The translations under genes and the position numbers were made by a program. Positions 24,853 to 33,256 of a stretch of 46,167 nt of DNA are shown here, in pieces (the stretch's first letter is position 1; every line of letters begins with the position of its first letter). The notes beneath the pieces are model-generated. The model saw only the letters and a program-made list of their open reading frames with translations. It ran no database searches and was not told where the DNA came from. Source of the DNA: Planktomarina sp. (lineage in GTDB: Bacteria; Pseudomonadota; Alphaproteobacteria; Rhodobacterales; Rhodobacteraceae); NCBI GenBank assembly GCA_016780825.1, contig JADHLF010000015.1:1-46167 (forward strand). Reading direction: 5' to 3'.

Positions 24853-25500
24853 ATGGATCCGGCCGCTGAACGAAAAATGCAATTTTTGTTTTCCCTGCGC
24901 TCGCATGGTGTCACCAACAAGCGCGTATTGACGGCAATGGAAAAAGTAGATCGCGGCAAATATATTCGAGGAACCTTCGAAAATCGCGCCTATGAAGACA
25001 CGCCATTGCCCATTGCCTGTGGTCAAACCATCTCACAACCCTCCATTGTGGCTTTGATGACCCAAGCCTTGGACGTGCAACCGCGCCACAAAGTTTTGGA
25101 AATTGGCACGGGATCGGGTTATCAGGCAGCAATTTTGAGCCAATTGGCCCGGCGGGTCTATACCGTGGATCGCCACAGCCGCCTTGTCAAAGCGGCTCGG
25201 CGGGTGTTCGAAGCCGAAGATATCTCCAATATCATCGCATTTACCGCCGATGGCAGTCGCGGGCTGCCAGAACAGGCGCCCTTTGATCGCATCCTCTTGA
25301 CCGCCGCAAGCGAAGATCCGCCCGGCCCCCTGTTGGCACAATTGCGCATTGGCGGTATCATGGTTTTGCCCGTTGGACAGTCCGATGCCGTGCAGACTTT
25401 GGTCAAGGTGACAAAAACCGACGAGGGATTGGACTATCAAGAGCTCAGAGCGGTGCGCTTTGTGCCGCTGCTCGAAGGTTTGGGCAAAGAGAATACCTAA
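24853..25500 (+). CDS. pcm: Protein-L-isoaspartate O-methyltransferase
   Basis: Repairs isomerised aspartyl residues in aged proteins by methylation from S-adenosylmethionine. The 215-residue product has the substrate loop IACGQTISQPSIVALM (about residues 55-70), the SAM motif VLEIGTGSGYQAAIL (about 81-95), post-I YTVDRH, and DRILLTAAS. The carboxyl end RFVPLLEGLG is typical. The ATG at 24853 comes 3 bases after the surE stop with no separate ribosome site, suggesting coupling. Confidence 0.96.
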   Translation: MDPAAERKMQFLFSLRSHGVTNKRVLTAMEKVDRGKYIRGTFENRAYEDTPLPIACGQTISQPSIVALMTQALDVQPRHKVLEIGTGSGYQAAILSQLARRVYTVDRHSRLVKAARRVFEAEDISNIIAFTADGSRGLPEQAPFDRILLTAASEDPPGPLLAQLRIGGIMVLPVGQSDAVQTLVKVTKTDEGLDYQELRAVRFVPLLEGLGKENT

Positions 25501-25535
25501 GAGGCCTTCCAATAAAAGGTCCGGGTGAGGAGAGT

Positions 25536-26651
25536 ATGATGGCACTTAAATTTTGTTCAAAATATGTGATATCCCTTTTTGCCGCCACGGCACTTGCAGG
25601 TTGCACAAATAGTTTTGGCATGGATCTCCGCGATCAATTCGGCGGTATTCTGGACACAACAAGCGCGGCAGCAAATGCGGTGGTGGAGCGCCCAGAGCCC
25701 GATGCGCGCGGGATCCTCACCTTCCCAAGCTATCAAGTTGTCCTGGCCAGAACAGGTGACCGAATAGAGGATGTCGCTGCACGCATTGGCGTTGATGCAG
25801 AGCGGCTGGGCCGATTCAATGGAATTCCGCAGGAGGCGGTTCTGCGATATGGCGAAGTCATTGCCCTGCCCGCCAACATGACAGCGCAGCCGGCAGCGGG
25901 TGCCCCGTTGACCCCAACCGTGGTGGATATCAGTGAATTGTCAGATGAGCCTAGCGATGCGCCCACACCCGCAGAGCCCAAGCGCCACAGGGTCGTTGAG
26001 GGCGAGACGGTCTATACAATCTCACGGCTTTATTCTGTCTCAGCCGAGGATCTCGCGAAATGGAACAGTCTCAGCCTGACGACAGAGCTGCGTCCCGGGC
26101 AATATCTCTTGATCCCAATCACCCGAAGCCTGCCCATTGCTGTCAGCGCGCCGGGAGAAGGCTCAATCACACCCGCCCCTCCGAGCAGCACCCGCCCGCA
26201 ACCGCGCAGTGCTGCGCCCCAGGCCGCGACGATCGCAACGCCGCCCGCCACCCCCCCTGTAGCGCTGGTCAGTACCGGCCCCATTACCCAAGCCTCGCAA
26301 AGCGATGCCCGCTTCATACGGCCGGTCAGCGGTACGATCATTCGCAGCTATAAAAAGGGAGCGAATGAGGGCATTGATATTGGAGCCCCGGCGGGCGCAG
26401 CAGTATCTGCCGCCGATGTCGGCACAGTTGCCGCCGTCACCGAGAACACGAAGGGCATTGCCATTGTTGTGATCAAACATGCCGATGGATTGCTGACCGT
26501 TTACACAAATATCGAGGCGCTTTCAGTGAAAAAAGGAGATGCAGTCACGCGCGGCCAAGAGATCGCCAAAGTTCGCGCGGGCACGCCCTCATTTTTGCAC
26601 TTTGAAGTGCGCAAAGGCCTCGAGTCTGTCGATCCCGATGATTACATCTAG
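25536..26651 (+). CDS. nlpD: NlpD-like LysM and M23-fold lipoprotein
   Basis: Predicted outer-membrane lipoprotein that activates cell-wall amidases during division. The 371-residue product has a lipoprotein signal with lipobox LAGC (Cys23). One weak LysM-like repeat (about residues 66-113, RTGDRIEDVAARIGV) and a clear LysM (about 150-195, VEGETVYTISRLYSV) follow. After a Pro/Ala/Thr-rich linker (about 205-262) comes a C-terminal M23 fold. The metal-binding sites are degenerate: EGIDIG follows Asn instead of His, the middle HxH position reads YTNIE, and only LHFEVR retains His. This matches catalytically dead NlpD/EnvC-type activators. GAGGAG precedes the paired ATG codons. Confidence 0.88.
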   Translation: MMALKFCSKYVISLFAATALAGCTNSFGMDLRDQFGGILDTTSAAANAVVERPEPDARGILTFPSYQVVLARTGDRIEDVAARIGVDAERLGRFNGIPQEAVLRYGEVIALPANMTAQPAAGAPLTPTVVDISELSDEPSDAPTPAEPKRHRVVEGETVYTISRLYSVSAEDLAKWNSLSLTTELRPGQYLLIPITRSLPIAVSAPGEGSITPAPPSSTRPQPRSAAPQAATIATPPATPPVALVSTGPITQASQSDARFIRPVSGTIIRSYKKGANEGIDIGAPAGAAVSAADVGTVAAVTENTKGIAIVVIKHADGLLTVYTNIEALSVKKGDAVTRGQEIAKVRAGTPSFLHFEVRKGLESVDPDDYI

Positions 26652-26669
26652 TCCGCATCCTTTGGCGGG

Positions 26670-27509
26670 TTAGACAACGACCCCGTGGCGGCCGGCCAAA
26701 TCCACAAAGAATTGCCAGGCCACGCGTCCCGAGCGAGAACCGCGTGTTGCCTGCCATTCGATCGCTTCGGCACGCAGCACCTCCGGGTCTACATTTACCC
26801 GATGCGCTGCGCAGTAGCCCTCAATCATGCTCAGGTATTGATCTTGATCACAGGGATGAAAGCCCAGCCACAGCCCGAAACGATCCGACAAGCTGACCTT
26901 TTCTTCAACAGCCTCGCCCGGATTAATCGCGCTTGACCGCTCATTTTCAATCATATCGCGGGGCATGAGATGCCGGCGATTTGAGGTGGCATAGAAAATC
27001 ACATTGTCCGGACGCCCGGCAATGCCCCCATCCAAAACCGCTTTGAGCGATTTATAATGCTGGTCATCATGGGAAAATGACAGATCATCACAAAACAATA
27101 AAAAGCGATAGGGCGCGCCGCGAAACAGGGCCAAAAGGCGCGTTACCGAAGGCAAATCTTCACGTTGCAGCTCGACCACTTTCAAAGGCAGGCCTTGTGC
27201 ATTGATCTGTGCGTGCACCGCTTTGACCAAAGAGGATTTTCCCATCCCTCGCGCGCCCCACAACAACGCATTATTGGCCGACATGCCCCGCGCAAAGCGC
27301 AGCGTATTTTCAAACAAAGTGTCCCGCGCCCGGTCGATGCCAACGAGCAGATCAAGATCCACCCGAGACACATTGGCAATCGGCTCCAAATGATCCGGGC
27401 TTGTGTGCCATAAAAATGCCTCCGCCGCAGCAAAATCCGGGGCCTCAAGCGGGGCGGGTGACAGGCGCTCCAAAGCATCGGCAATTCGGATCAAGGCTGC
27501 ATCACTCAT
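26670..27509 (-). CDS. DUF815 family AAA ATPase
   Basis: A 279-residue P-loop ATPase of the DUF815 family with unknown target. Walker A is WGARGMGKSSLV (about residues 83-94) and Walker B is LLFCDDLSF (about 138-146). A sensor-like FYATSNRRHLM (about 174-184) follows, and GSRSGRVAWQFF with an Arg-rich end lies near the C-terminus. It starts in an ATGA overlap with tatC and so is probably translated with the Tat genes. Whether it serves Tat export is not shown by sequence. It converges on nlpD with 18 bases between stops. Confidence 0.9.
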   Translation of the reverse strand: MSDAALIRIADALERLSPAPLEAPDFAAAEAFLWHTSPDHLEPIANVSRVDLDLLVGIDRARDTLFENTLRFARGMSANNALLWGARGMGKSSLVKAVHAQINAQGLPLKVVELQREDLPSVTRLLALFRGAPYRFLLFCDDLSFSHDDQHYKSLKAVLDGGIAGRPDNVIFYATSNRRHLMPRDMIENERSSAINPGEAVEEKVSLSDRFGLWLGFHPCDQDQYLSMIEGYCAAHRVNVDPEVLRAEAIEWQATRGSRSGRVAWQFFVDLAGRHGVVV

Positions 27510-28396
27510 GCCCGGCCCTCGGTGCTGTCGTCATCCTCATCGGCAAATAGATCGTCGTCAGAGACGCCTTGCTCCTTCAAGAAGGCGTTGCGTTTGCGCT
27601 CCACAAAGACAACCAACCAAATAGAGACCTCATACAACCCATAAACCACGACGAAGAGAATAATTTGTGTCACCACATCGGGTGGCGTCACGATCCCAGC
27701 AAGGATCAAAATCCCGACAATGGCATATTTGCGCACGGCCCGCAGGCCCTCCGCCGATACCAAACCGGCCTTGCCCATCAAGGTCAGCAGAACCGGCAGT
27801 TGGAAACATATGCCAAAAGCCATGATAAATTTCAGAACGATGTCCAAAGTCTCGCGCACCGATCCGAGAAACCGAGTTTTCAATTCAGTATCAGCGGCTT
27901 GCACCTCAATTCCAGTCAACATGGCGGTCACAGTCGGCATGATATCGGCGTATCCAATAAAGAAATTGAGCGCCAGCGGACTGACCACATAATGGGCAAA
28001 AGCAGCCCCCATCAGGAAAAGAACAGGCGAGGCGATGATAAAGGGCAAAAACGCGTTCTTTTCCGCCTTATAGAGCCCAGGCGCGACAAAGCGCCAGAGT
28101 TGGTAACCGATCACAGGCGAGGAGACCCCGAGGCCGAAAATCACCGAAATACGGATCAAAACAAAGAATTTTTCCTGTGGTGCCGTGAAAATCAACTGGG
28201 CGGTTTCACCGCGGCGTCGCAATATTTCGGCAATGGGTTCGGCCAGAAAATTCAAGATATATTCCGCCACGAAGAAACAGGCGAACAGACCAACGACAAA
28301 GGCGAGCGCCGCACGGATCAAGCATGTGCGCAGCTCGGCTAAATGTTCGATCAATGGGGCAGAAGACTCCTCGAGGCTTTCGTCGTCGCGGCTCAT
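27506..28396 (-). CDS. tatC: Sec-independent protein translocase TatC
   Basis: Core receptor of the twin-arginine export system in the inner membrane. The 296-residue product has the hallmark LIEHLAELRTCLIRA (about residues 14-28), six hydrophobic segments, and FGLGVSSPVIGYQLWRFVAPGLYKAEK (split here as about 92-118) with its conserved Pro and Glu region. The C-terminal tail is long and acidic (DDDLFADEDDD). It overlaps tatB by ATGA upstream and the DUF815 gene by ATGA downstream. Confidence 0.97.
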   Translation of the reverse strand: MSRDDESLEESSAPLIEHLAELRTCLIRAALAFVVGLFACFFVAEYILNFLAEPIAEILRRRGETAQLIFTAPQEKFFVLIRISVIFGLGVSSPVIGYQLWRFVAPGLYKAEKNAFLPFIIASPVLFLMGAAFAHYVVSPLALNFFIGYADIMPTVTAMLTGIEVQAADTELKTRFLGSVRETLDIVLKFIMAFGICFQLPVLLTLMGKAGLVSAEGLRAVRKYAIVGILILAGIVTPPDVVTQIILFVVVYGLYEVSIWLVVFVERKRNAFLKEQGVSDDDLFADEDDDSTEGRA

Positions 28397-28914
28397 GTAA
28401 TTTTACCAGGTTTTGAAGCGGCCTTTTTCGCCGTAGGTTTCTTGGGGCTCGCCGCAGGCTTCTTTGTAGCCGCGGTTTTTTTCGCAGCTGCAGGTTTTTT
28501 GGCGGGCGCGGGTTTCTGGGACTCTTCAGCCGCCGCCGCCTTCGCTACCTGCTCCGCATCCATCCGCTTGAGCGCCGTCTCCGCCATAGCATCATGGATT
28601 TTCTTGGCTTGTTCCGCCCGCTCTTTGGACAGTTTCCCGAGTTCAGGTCCCGGTACAAAGTCTTTCCACTTGGTGGTCGGATCCGAAACGCTGCGCACGC
28701 CATCCTTAAGAGTATTGACGGAGTCCATCGCATCCTTCACGCCTGCCTCATCAGCTGCGTCATTCATCGCCCGACTGAAATCACGGGCCATGGCCTTGGC
28801 TTTCCCAACAAATTGGCCAATTTTGCGAAATACGCCGGGCAATTCTTTGGGACCGATGACAATCAACCCCACGACAGCCGCGACCAGTATCTCAGCCCAT
28901 CCCAATCCAAACAT
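28393..28914 (-). CDS. tatB: Tat translocase subunit TatB with Lys/Ala/Pro-rich tail
   Basis: Membrane protein that works with TatC in recognising twin-arginine signal peptides. The 173-residue product has the family N-terminal helix MFGLGWAEILVAAVVGLIVI and GPKELP at residues 21-26, then an amphipathic helix rich in Lys and Ala. The last 40 residues (about 133-173) are a low-complexity tail of PAAKK/PAAAKK/TAKK repeats resembling histone H1 tails. Similar extensions occur in TatB of related bacteria. The start is near tatA with a 35-base gap, and the stop overlaps tatC in ATGA. Confidence 0.92.
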   Translation of the reverse strand: MFGLGWAEILVAAVVGLIVIGPKELPGVFRKIGQFVGKAKAMARDFSRAMNDAADEAGVKDAMDSVNTLKDGVRSVSDPTTKWKDFVPGPELGKLSKERAEQAKKIHDAMAETALKRMDAEQVAKAAAAEESQKPAPAKKPAAAKKTAATKKPAASPKKPTAKKAASKPGKIT

Positions 28915-28949
28915 CGAGATCCTTCCCTATATTAAAGAGGTGATAGTGA

Positions 28950-29177
28950 TTAGGATTTGTCTTTTTCCGCGTCAGGCGTGACATCTTTTGCGCCTTCGGA
29001 TGCCGCATCCTCAATCTCTTGCTGGCCATCGCTGACGCCTTTTTTGAAGGCGGTGATGCCTTTGCCCATTTCGCCCATCATGGCAGAGATTTTTCCACGG
29101 CCAAACAGAACCAAGACCACAAGGGCGATGATCAAATAGCCCATTGGAGGGATGTTTGTTAGAAATGCAGGGGTCAT
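28950..29177 (-). CDS. tatA: Tat translocase subunit TatA
   Basis: Pore-forming subunit of twin-arginine translocation. The 75-residue product has a short N-terminal helix (about residues 12-24, YLIIALVVLVLF), then FGRGKISAMMGEMGKGITAFKKG (split here as the conserved FGRGK hinge and the amphipathic helix), and a charged tail. It is first in the tat run. The upstream 116-base gap is shared with a divergent regulator gene and must contain both promoters; I see no clear boxes. Confidence 0.95.
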   Translation of the reverse strand: MTPAFLTNIPPMGYLIIALVVLVLFGRGKISAMMGEMGKGITAFKKGVSDGQQEIEDAASEGAKDVTPDAEKDKS

Positions 29178-29293
29178 GTCGTGTATCCTTAGATTAACTG
29201 TTGGCTGTTTCTAAGCCAGTTGCGCCGGAGCAGAAAGCAGGTTCGCAACATTTTACCGTTGTGTGAACACTCAACTGCCATTATTCTGTCAGT

Positions 29294-29977
29294 ATGGCAC
29301 GCAAGGACCGTCTTTTTTCCCTGATTCAAATTCTACGCGACGGAAATCTCTACCGGGCTTGCGATTTGGCAGCGCTTGTTGGCGTGTCGCTCCGAACGCT
29401 TTATCGCGACATGGACACTTTGGCCGCTTCTGGCGTCCCCATTCGTGGTGAGCGCGGCCTTGGATATCAAATCACCGCCGCCTATACGATGCCAGCGCTC
29501 AATTTGACGAAAACAGAGCTGGAGGCCTTGCATTTGGGATTGGCGGCCGTGGGCGAAAGTGAAGATGCCGAGCTTTCGGCGGCGGCAAAAGCCCTGTCGC
29601 GCCGCATTGACGGGGTATTGCCCGAAGACAGCGCTGCGGCCTCGGGGTGGTCCTTTGCCACCTACCCTTTCGCCGATGCCGCCCGCGGCTTTCAGCATAT
29701 GCCAAAACTCAGACAGGCCATTCGTTCCAAACAGTTGATGCAGATCACGCTTGGCTCCCAAATATTGCGCTTGAGGCCTTTGGCGCTGGATTATTGGGGG
29801 CGGCTGTGGACTCTTGCCGCTTGGAGCGAAAGCGCGCAGGATTTTGTCACCCTCCGGGTGGATGAAATCACGCGGCTTGACGCCATGCCGGCGGTATTTG
29901 TTGAAGAGCCGGGCAAATCCTTGGTTGATTATCTGGCATGGAGCAAACATCCCGACCGCGCGCGCCATCGGTCATAA
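29294..29977 (+). CDS. YafY-type WYL-domain transcriptional regulator
   Basis: Predicted DNA-binding regulator. The 227-residue product has an N-terminal winged helix (about residues 1-60, helix-turn-helix in YRACDLAALVGVSLRTLYRD), then a WYL-like sensor domain. Its strands include LRLRPLALDYWGRLWTLAAW and ESAQDFVTLRVDEITRLDAM. The WYL core tripeptide is degenerate, as in many family members. It is divergent from tatA and convergent with an orphan ABC ATPase (14-base gap). The ligand and target are unknown. No ribosome site is visible at the ATG. Confidence 0.88.
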   Translation: MARKDRLFSLIQILRDGNLYRACDLAALVGVSLRTLYRDMDTLAASGVPIRGERGLGYQITAAYTMPALNLTKTELEALHLGLAAVGESEDAELSAAAKALSRRIDGVLPEDSAAASGWSFATYPFADAARGFQHMPKLRQAIRSKQLMQITLGSQILRLRPLALDYWGRLWTLAAWSESAQDFVTLRVDEITRLDAMPAVFVEEPGKSLVDYLAWSKHPDRARHRS

Positions 29978-29990
29978 CCGCGCTTCGGCG

Positions 29991-31067
29991 TCACTCAGAG
30001 CGGGGAAAGACGTAGCAATTCTTGCGGGGCGCCAGCAGCCAAAATAGCGTGTCCGGCTTTGGCAAAAACACCGAGGGCACCGAAGCGGTCAGAACGGCGC
30101 CTTGTTCGAGCTTGAAATCCACCAATGAGTTTTGGCCCAAAAATCGTGACCGCAGCACCTTAGCGCGCGCCGCATGGCCCATCGCATCGGTTGGGCTGGG
30201 GCCTTGACCGGCACGGTCAAAATCAATGCGAATATGTTGCGGGCGGATCACAATGTCCAATATCGTGCCATCAGCATGACCTGGCGCGAAGAATTCGCCA
30301 AAGGGAGTCTTGGCCAAAGCGCCTTTAACTTTAGCTGTCATAACATTGATATCGCTAAAAAATGAAGCGGCATCTTTATCAATTGGGGAATTGTAGAGCG
30401 TATAGGGCGCGCCTTTTTGCACAATTTTGCCGTCTCGCATCAGGGCAATCTCATCGGCCATTTTCATCGCCTCGCCGGGGTCATGCGTCACCATTAAAAC
30501 TGCGGTGCCCGCTTCGCGCAGAACCTCGAGGGTCTCATCACGGATGTCATCGCGCAAGCGATCATCTAAGCCGGAAAACGGCTCATCAAGAAGCATGATT
30601 CGCGGTCCGGGTGCCACCGCGCGGGCCAATGCCACCCGCTGCTGCTCACCGCCTGATAATTCATGGGGCATCTGAGCGCCATATCCGGTCAAATCGACCC
30701 GCTCCAAAAGCTCTTCTGCCCGCGCACAGCGAATGGCTTTTGTCCCCTTCAGGCCAAAGGCGACATTTTCCCAAACAGATAGATGAGGAAACAGGGCGAA
30801 ATCTTGGAACATCATGCCGATGTTGCGCAGTTCTGGCGGTTGCGAGCGCGCGCCATCACAGATCAACGCGCCATCAATGTACACTTCGCCACTGTCTTGC
30901 CGCTCAACCCCCGCCACAATGCGCAATGTGGTCGATTTCCCGCAGCCCGAGGGGCCCAGCAGGCAAGTCACCTGCCCCGGCTCAAGCCGCAGGCTGACAT
31001 CATCCACCGCAAATTGACCGGCAAAGCGGCGCGACAGGTTTCGGATTTCAAGTCTTGGATTCGACAA
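29991..31067 (-). CDS. Orphan ABC transporter ATPase (FbpC/PotA-like)
   Basis: ATPase of an importer, most like ferric iron or spermidine/putrescine types. The 358-residue product has Walker A GPSGCGKST (about residues 38-46), Q-loop MMFQDFALFPHLSVWENVAFG, signature LSGGEQQRVALARA (about 134-147), Walker B IMLLDEPFSGLD, and a C-terminal OB-type domain (about 235-358). The start is TTG at 31067 with no clear ribosome site. No permease or binding protein lies beside it. FbpC would be the nearest label but the cargo is unproven. Confidence 0.85.
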   Translation of the reverse strand: MSNPRLEIRNLSRRFAGQFAVDDVSLRLEPGQVTCLLGPSGCGKSTTLRIVAGVERQDSGEVYIDGALICDGARSQPPELRNIGMMFQDFALFPHLSVWENVAFGLKGTKAIRCARAEELLERVDLTGYGAQMPHELSGGEQQRVALARAVAPGPRIMLLDEPFSGLDDRLRDDIRDETLEVLREAGTAVLMVTHDPGEAMKMADEIALMRDGKIVQKGAPYTLYNSPIDKDAASFFSDINVMTAKVKGALAKTPFGEFFAPGHADGTILDIVIRPQHIRIDFDRAGQGPSPTDAMGHAARAKVLRSRFLGQNSLVDFKLEQGAVLTASVPSVFLPKPDTLFWLLAPRKNCYVFPRSE

Positions 31068-31122
31068 CAGAAGCGCCCAACTGACAAAAACACTCAGGCT
31101 TATCTATGTGGCATGCAAGGAT

Positions 31123-32164
31123 TTAGCAACAGCTGGCCGCGACAGCATCAGCTTCAAAAGGAGAGGACGCGCCGCAGCCTTCGAAAATGCCATAATGGGT
31201 GTCAAAACTGCCAATGAAGTCAAAATGGCCAGCAAACCGCGTCTTTGCCAGCATGTTCCAAGTGTTGCCACAGACCGGGAAGACCTTCCCCGTTTCGATC
31301 CAATGGTGCCCATCCAAAGCCAAGCCATGCGGACAATTCTCAATTGTGCCCTTATATATCACCGCCTGCCCGTAGTCCTCGCAATCACTCTCCAAATCTG
31401 CCAATTTCCAGAGGCGATAGGTGGCGGAGGTAAATTTTAGCGGCGCAACCGTAGCTTCCAGCGCAGGATTTTCAATGGTGATGGGGCGATGGGTGACCAA
31501 GCGCGGATCGGTAAAGCCGGCCATTTTCGCGTAATTCAGAAAATCATTCCAATAGAGTGCCCCCCGAAAGGCATTCACCATAGAGCACCGCGTCGCGCGC
31601 CATAGCCTCGGGCACCCGGCGATCGGCATAAACATCTGAGAAATACATCTCGCCGCCGGGTTTCAGCAAATTATAGGCCCCCCGCAACACGGCTTGCTTA
31701 TCGGTCGCCAGATTGACCACGCAGTTGGAGACAATCACGTCAAAGGACTGTGGATCCAGCGGCAAATCTTCCAGCGATTCTATATAGCCCTTGTGAAAGG
31801 CAACATTTGACGCGCGATAGCCAAACGCCTCCCGATGATACTCTTGATAGCTGCGGGCGACCTCCAATTGCTCATCAGTCATATCCACCCCGACCACAAA
31901 GCCCTCTTCGCCCACCATTTGCGACAGCGCATAAACATCCCGGCCCGCGCCGCACCCAAGATCTAAAACCCGCGCGCCCTTGAGAGCTTCCGGCGCAATC
32001 AAACCGCAACCATAATAGCGCATCAGCACCTCATCATGGAGCCGCGCGAGGACAGCCTTCAGCCAGCTGGGCATTTCGGCCGGCTCGCAGCAGGCATTGG
32101 TTTGAAGATCGGCGGAAGACTGCAAGGTTTTGCCGTAATAGTCTTGCACGTTTTCATGTTTCAT
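31123..32164 (-). pseudogene. arsM: Arsenite methyltransferase ArsM, broken by a single-base frameshift
   Basis: S-adenosylmethionine-dependent arsenite methyltransferase of the type used for methylarsenicals and arsenosugars. The start at 32164 follows GAAAGG. The N-terminus VQDYYGKTLQSSADLQ with vicinal cysteines C25-C26, the SAM motif VLDLGCGAGRD (residues 66-76), VSNCVVNLATDK and VYADRR are all present. In the segment reading CLSGG the frame breaks in a run of six G (31560-31565); removing one G gives CLSGALYWNDF and the rest of the family C-terminus, VCGNTWNM...FEGCG and a final SCC. The repaired protein would be 346 residues. This is either a true mutation, a slippage-prone switch or an assembly error. 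Confidence 0.88.
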
Positions 32165-32280
32165 CAGTAAGCCTTTCACTATATCTCATGTCAAAGCCCG
32201 CGGCGCATTGCGTCCCGCGCAGGCCCGCCCTAGCCTTGGTCATGCGCTTGGAAAACAAAGCTCTATACCGCGTTATCCAG

Positions 32281-33060
32281 TTAGATTGTGGCGTTTGTTG
32301 CGCCACCATCAAGCAAAATATTCTGCCCCACTATAAATCCCGCGTGCTGCGAGCATAAAAACGCACAGGCCGCACCGAATTCTTGTGCAGTGCCGTAGCG
32401 GCGCGCGGGAATCGTGGCCTGTCGCTGGCTTTGCGCTTGCGCCATTGTGAGTCCTTGGGCCTTCATCATGGCACTGTCGAGCGAGACCGCCCGATCGGTG
32501 GCGTGAATGCCGGGCAAAAGATTGTTAATCGTTACGCCATGTTCCGCCACTTGCCGCGATGTGCCCGCAACATATCCGGTCAACCCCGTACGGGCGGCAT
32601 TGGACAATCCAAGAACCCCAATCGGCGCTTTGACCGACTGGCTGGTGATATTCACCACCCGCCCCCAGCCGCGGGCCATCATTGCCGGCAGGCAGGCTTT
32701 CATGAGCGCAATCGGCGTTAACATATTGGCATCAAGGGCTGCGATAAAATCAGTGCGATCCCAATCGGACCATAGCCCTGGCGGCGGCCCCCCGGCATTG
32801 GTCACCAAAATATCGATCTCACCGGCCGCAGCCAGCAGCATCTCTTGACCCTCAGATGTGGTGACATCACAGGCCACTTCTGTGACCGATACCCCATAGG
32901 TAGACCGAATCACAGAGGCGGTGGCGGCCAAAACATCGGCATCACGCCCGTTGATCACCAACTGGACCCCCTCACCCGCCAAAGCCTCGGCACAGCCCCG
33001 CCCAAGGCCTTTTGAAGAGGCGCAAACCAGAGCTGTCTTGCCAGAAATTCCCATATCCAT
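32281..33060 (-). CDS. SDR-family protein lacking the usual catalytic Tyr and Lys
   Basis: The 259-residue product has a Rossmann start (ALVCASSKGLGRGCAEAL, about residues 10-27), LVTNAGGPPPG (about 83-93), and a C-terminal IVGQNILLDGG. At the active site it reads NITSQSVKAPIGVLGLSNAAR: the Ser is present but the YxxxK motif is replaced by SxxxR. This is the pattern of the FabG-like subgroup with an altered tetrad. The start at 33060 follows GAGGAAACAG; the frame is open further up but AT-rich and unsupported. The reaction is unknown. It is separated from arsM by 117 bases with no clear structure. Confidence 0.83.
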   Translation of the reverse strand: MDMGISGKTALVCASSKGLGRGCAEALAGEGVQLVINGRDADVLAATASVIRSTYGVSVTEVACDVTTSEGQEMLLAAAGEIDILVTNAGGPPPGLWSDWDRTDFIAALDANMLTPIALMKACLPAMMARGWGRVVNITSQSVKAPIGVLGLSNAARTGLTGYVAGTSRQVAEHGVTINNLLPGIHATDRAVSLDSAMMKAQGLTMAQAQSQRQATIPARRYGTAQEFGAACAFLCSQHAGFIVGQNILLDGGATNATI

Positions 33061-33256
33061 TGTCTGTTTCCTCGTTAAGTATTTCACAAGTCTAGCATTG
33101 GTCAGCGGTGCATGACACCAGAACTTGTTAACAAAACTGAGCGGTTTGAAGAAAAAGTTACCAAAAAGTAAATTTAGGTTTGCATATATAAAATTTTTCT
33201 CACAGAGAGGTAGGCGATTATGCTTTAGTAGATTTTTAGCACTTAAAATAATTCCT
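33061..33256. promoter_or_regulatory. AT-rich divergent gap before the Hint-domain gene
   Basis: Between 33120 and 33256 the sequence is unusually AT-rich for this genome, with GCATATATAAAAT at about 33182-33194 and TTAAAATAAT just before the next gene. It probably contains promoters for both divergent genes. No strong -35/-10 pair or hairpin was identified. Confidence 0.4.

Noticed and set aside
31123..31635. The second half of arsM as an independent gene
   Set aside because: Its first 23 or so codons make no sense as a protein start and the rest continues the ArsM family exactly from the frameshift point, so it is one broken gene.
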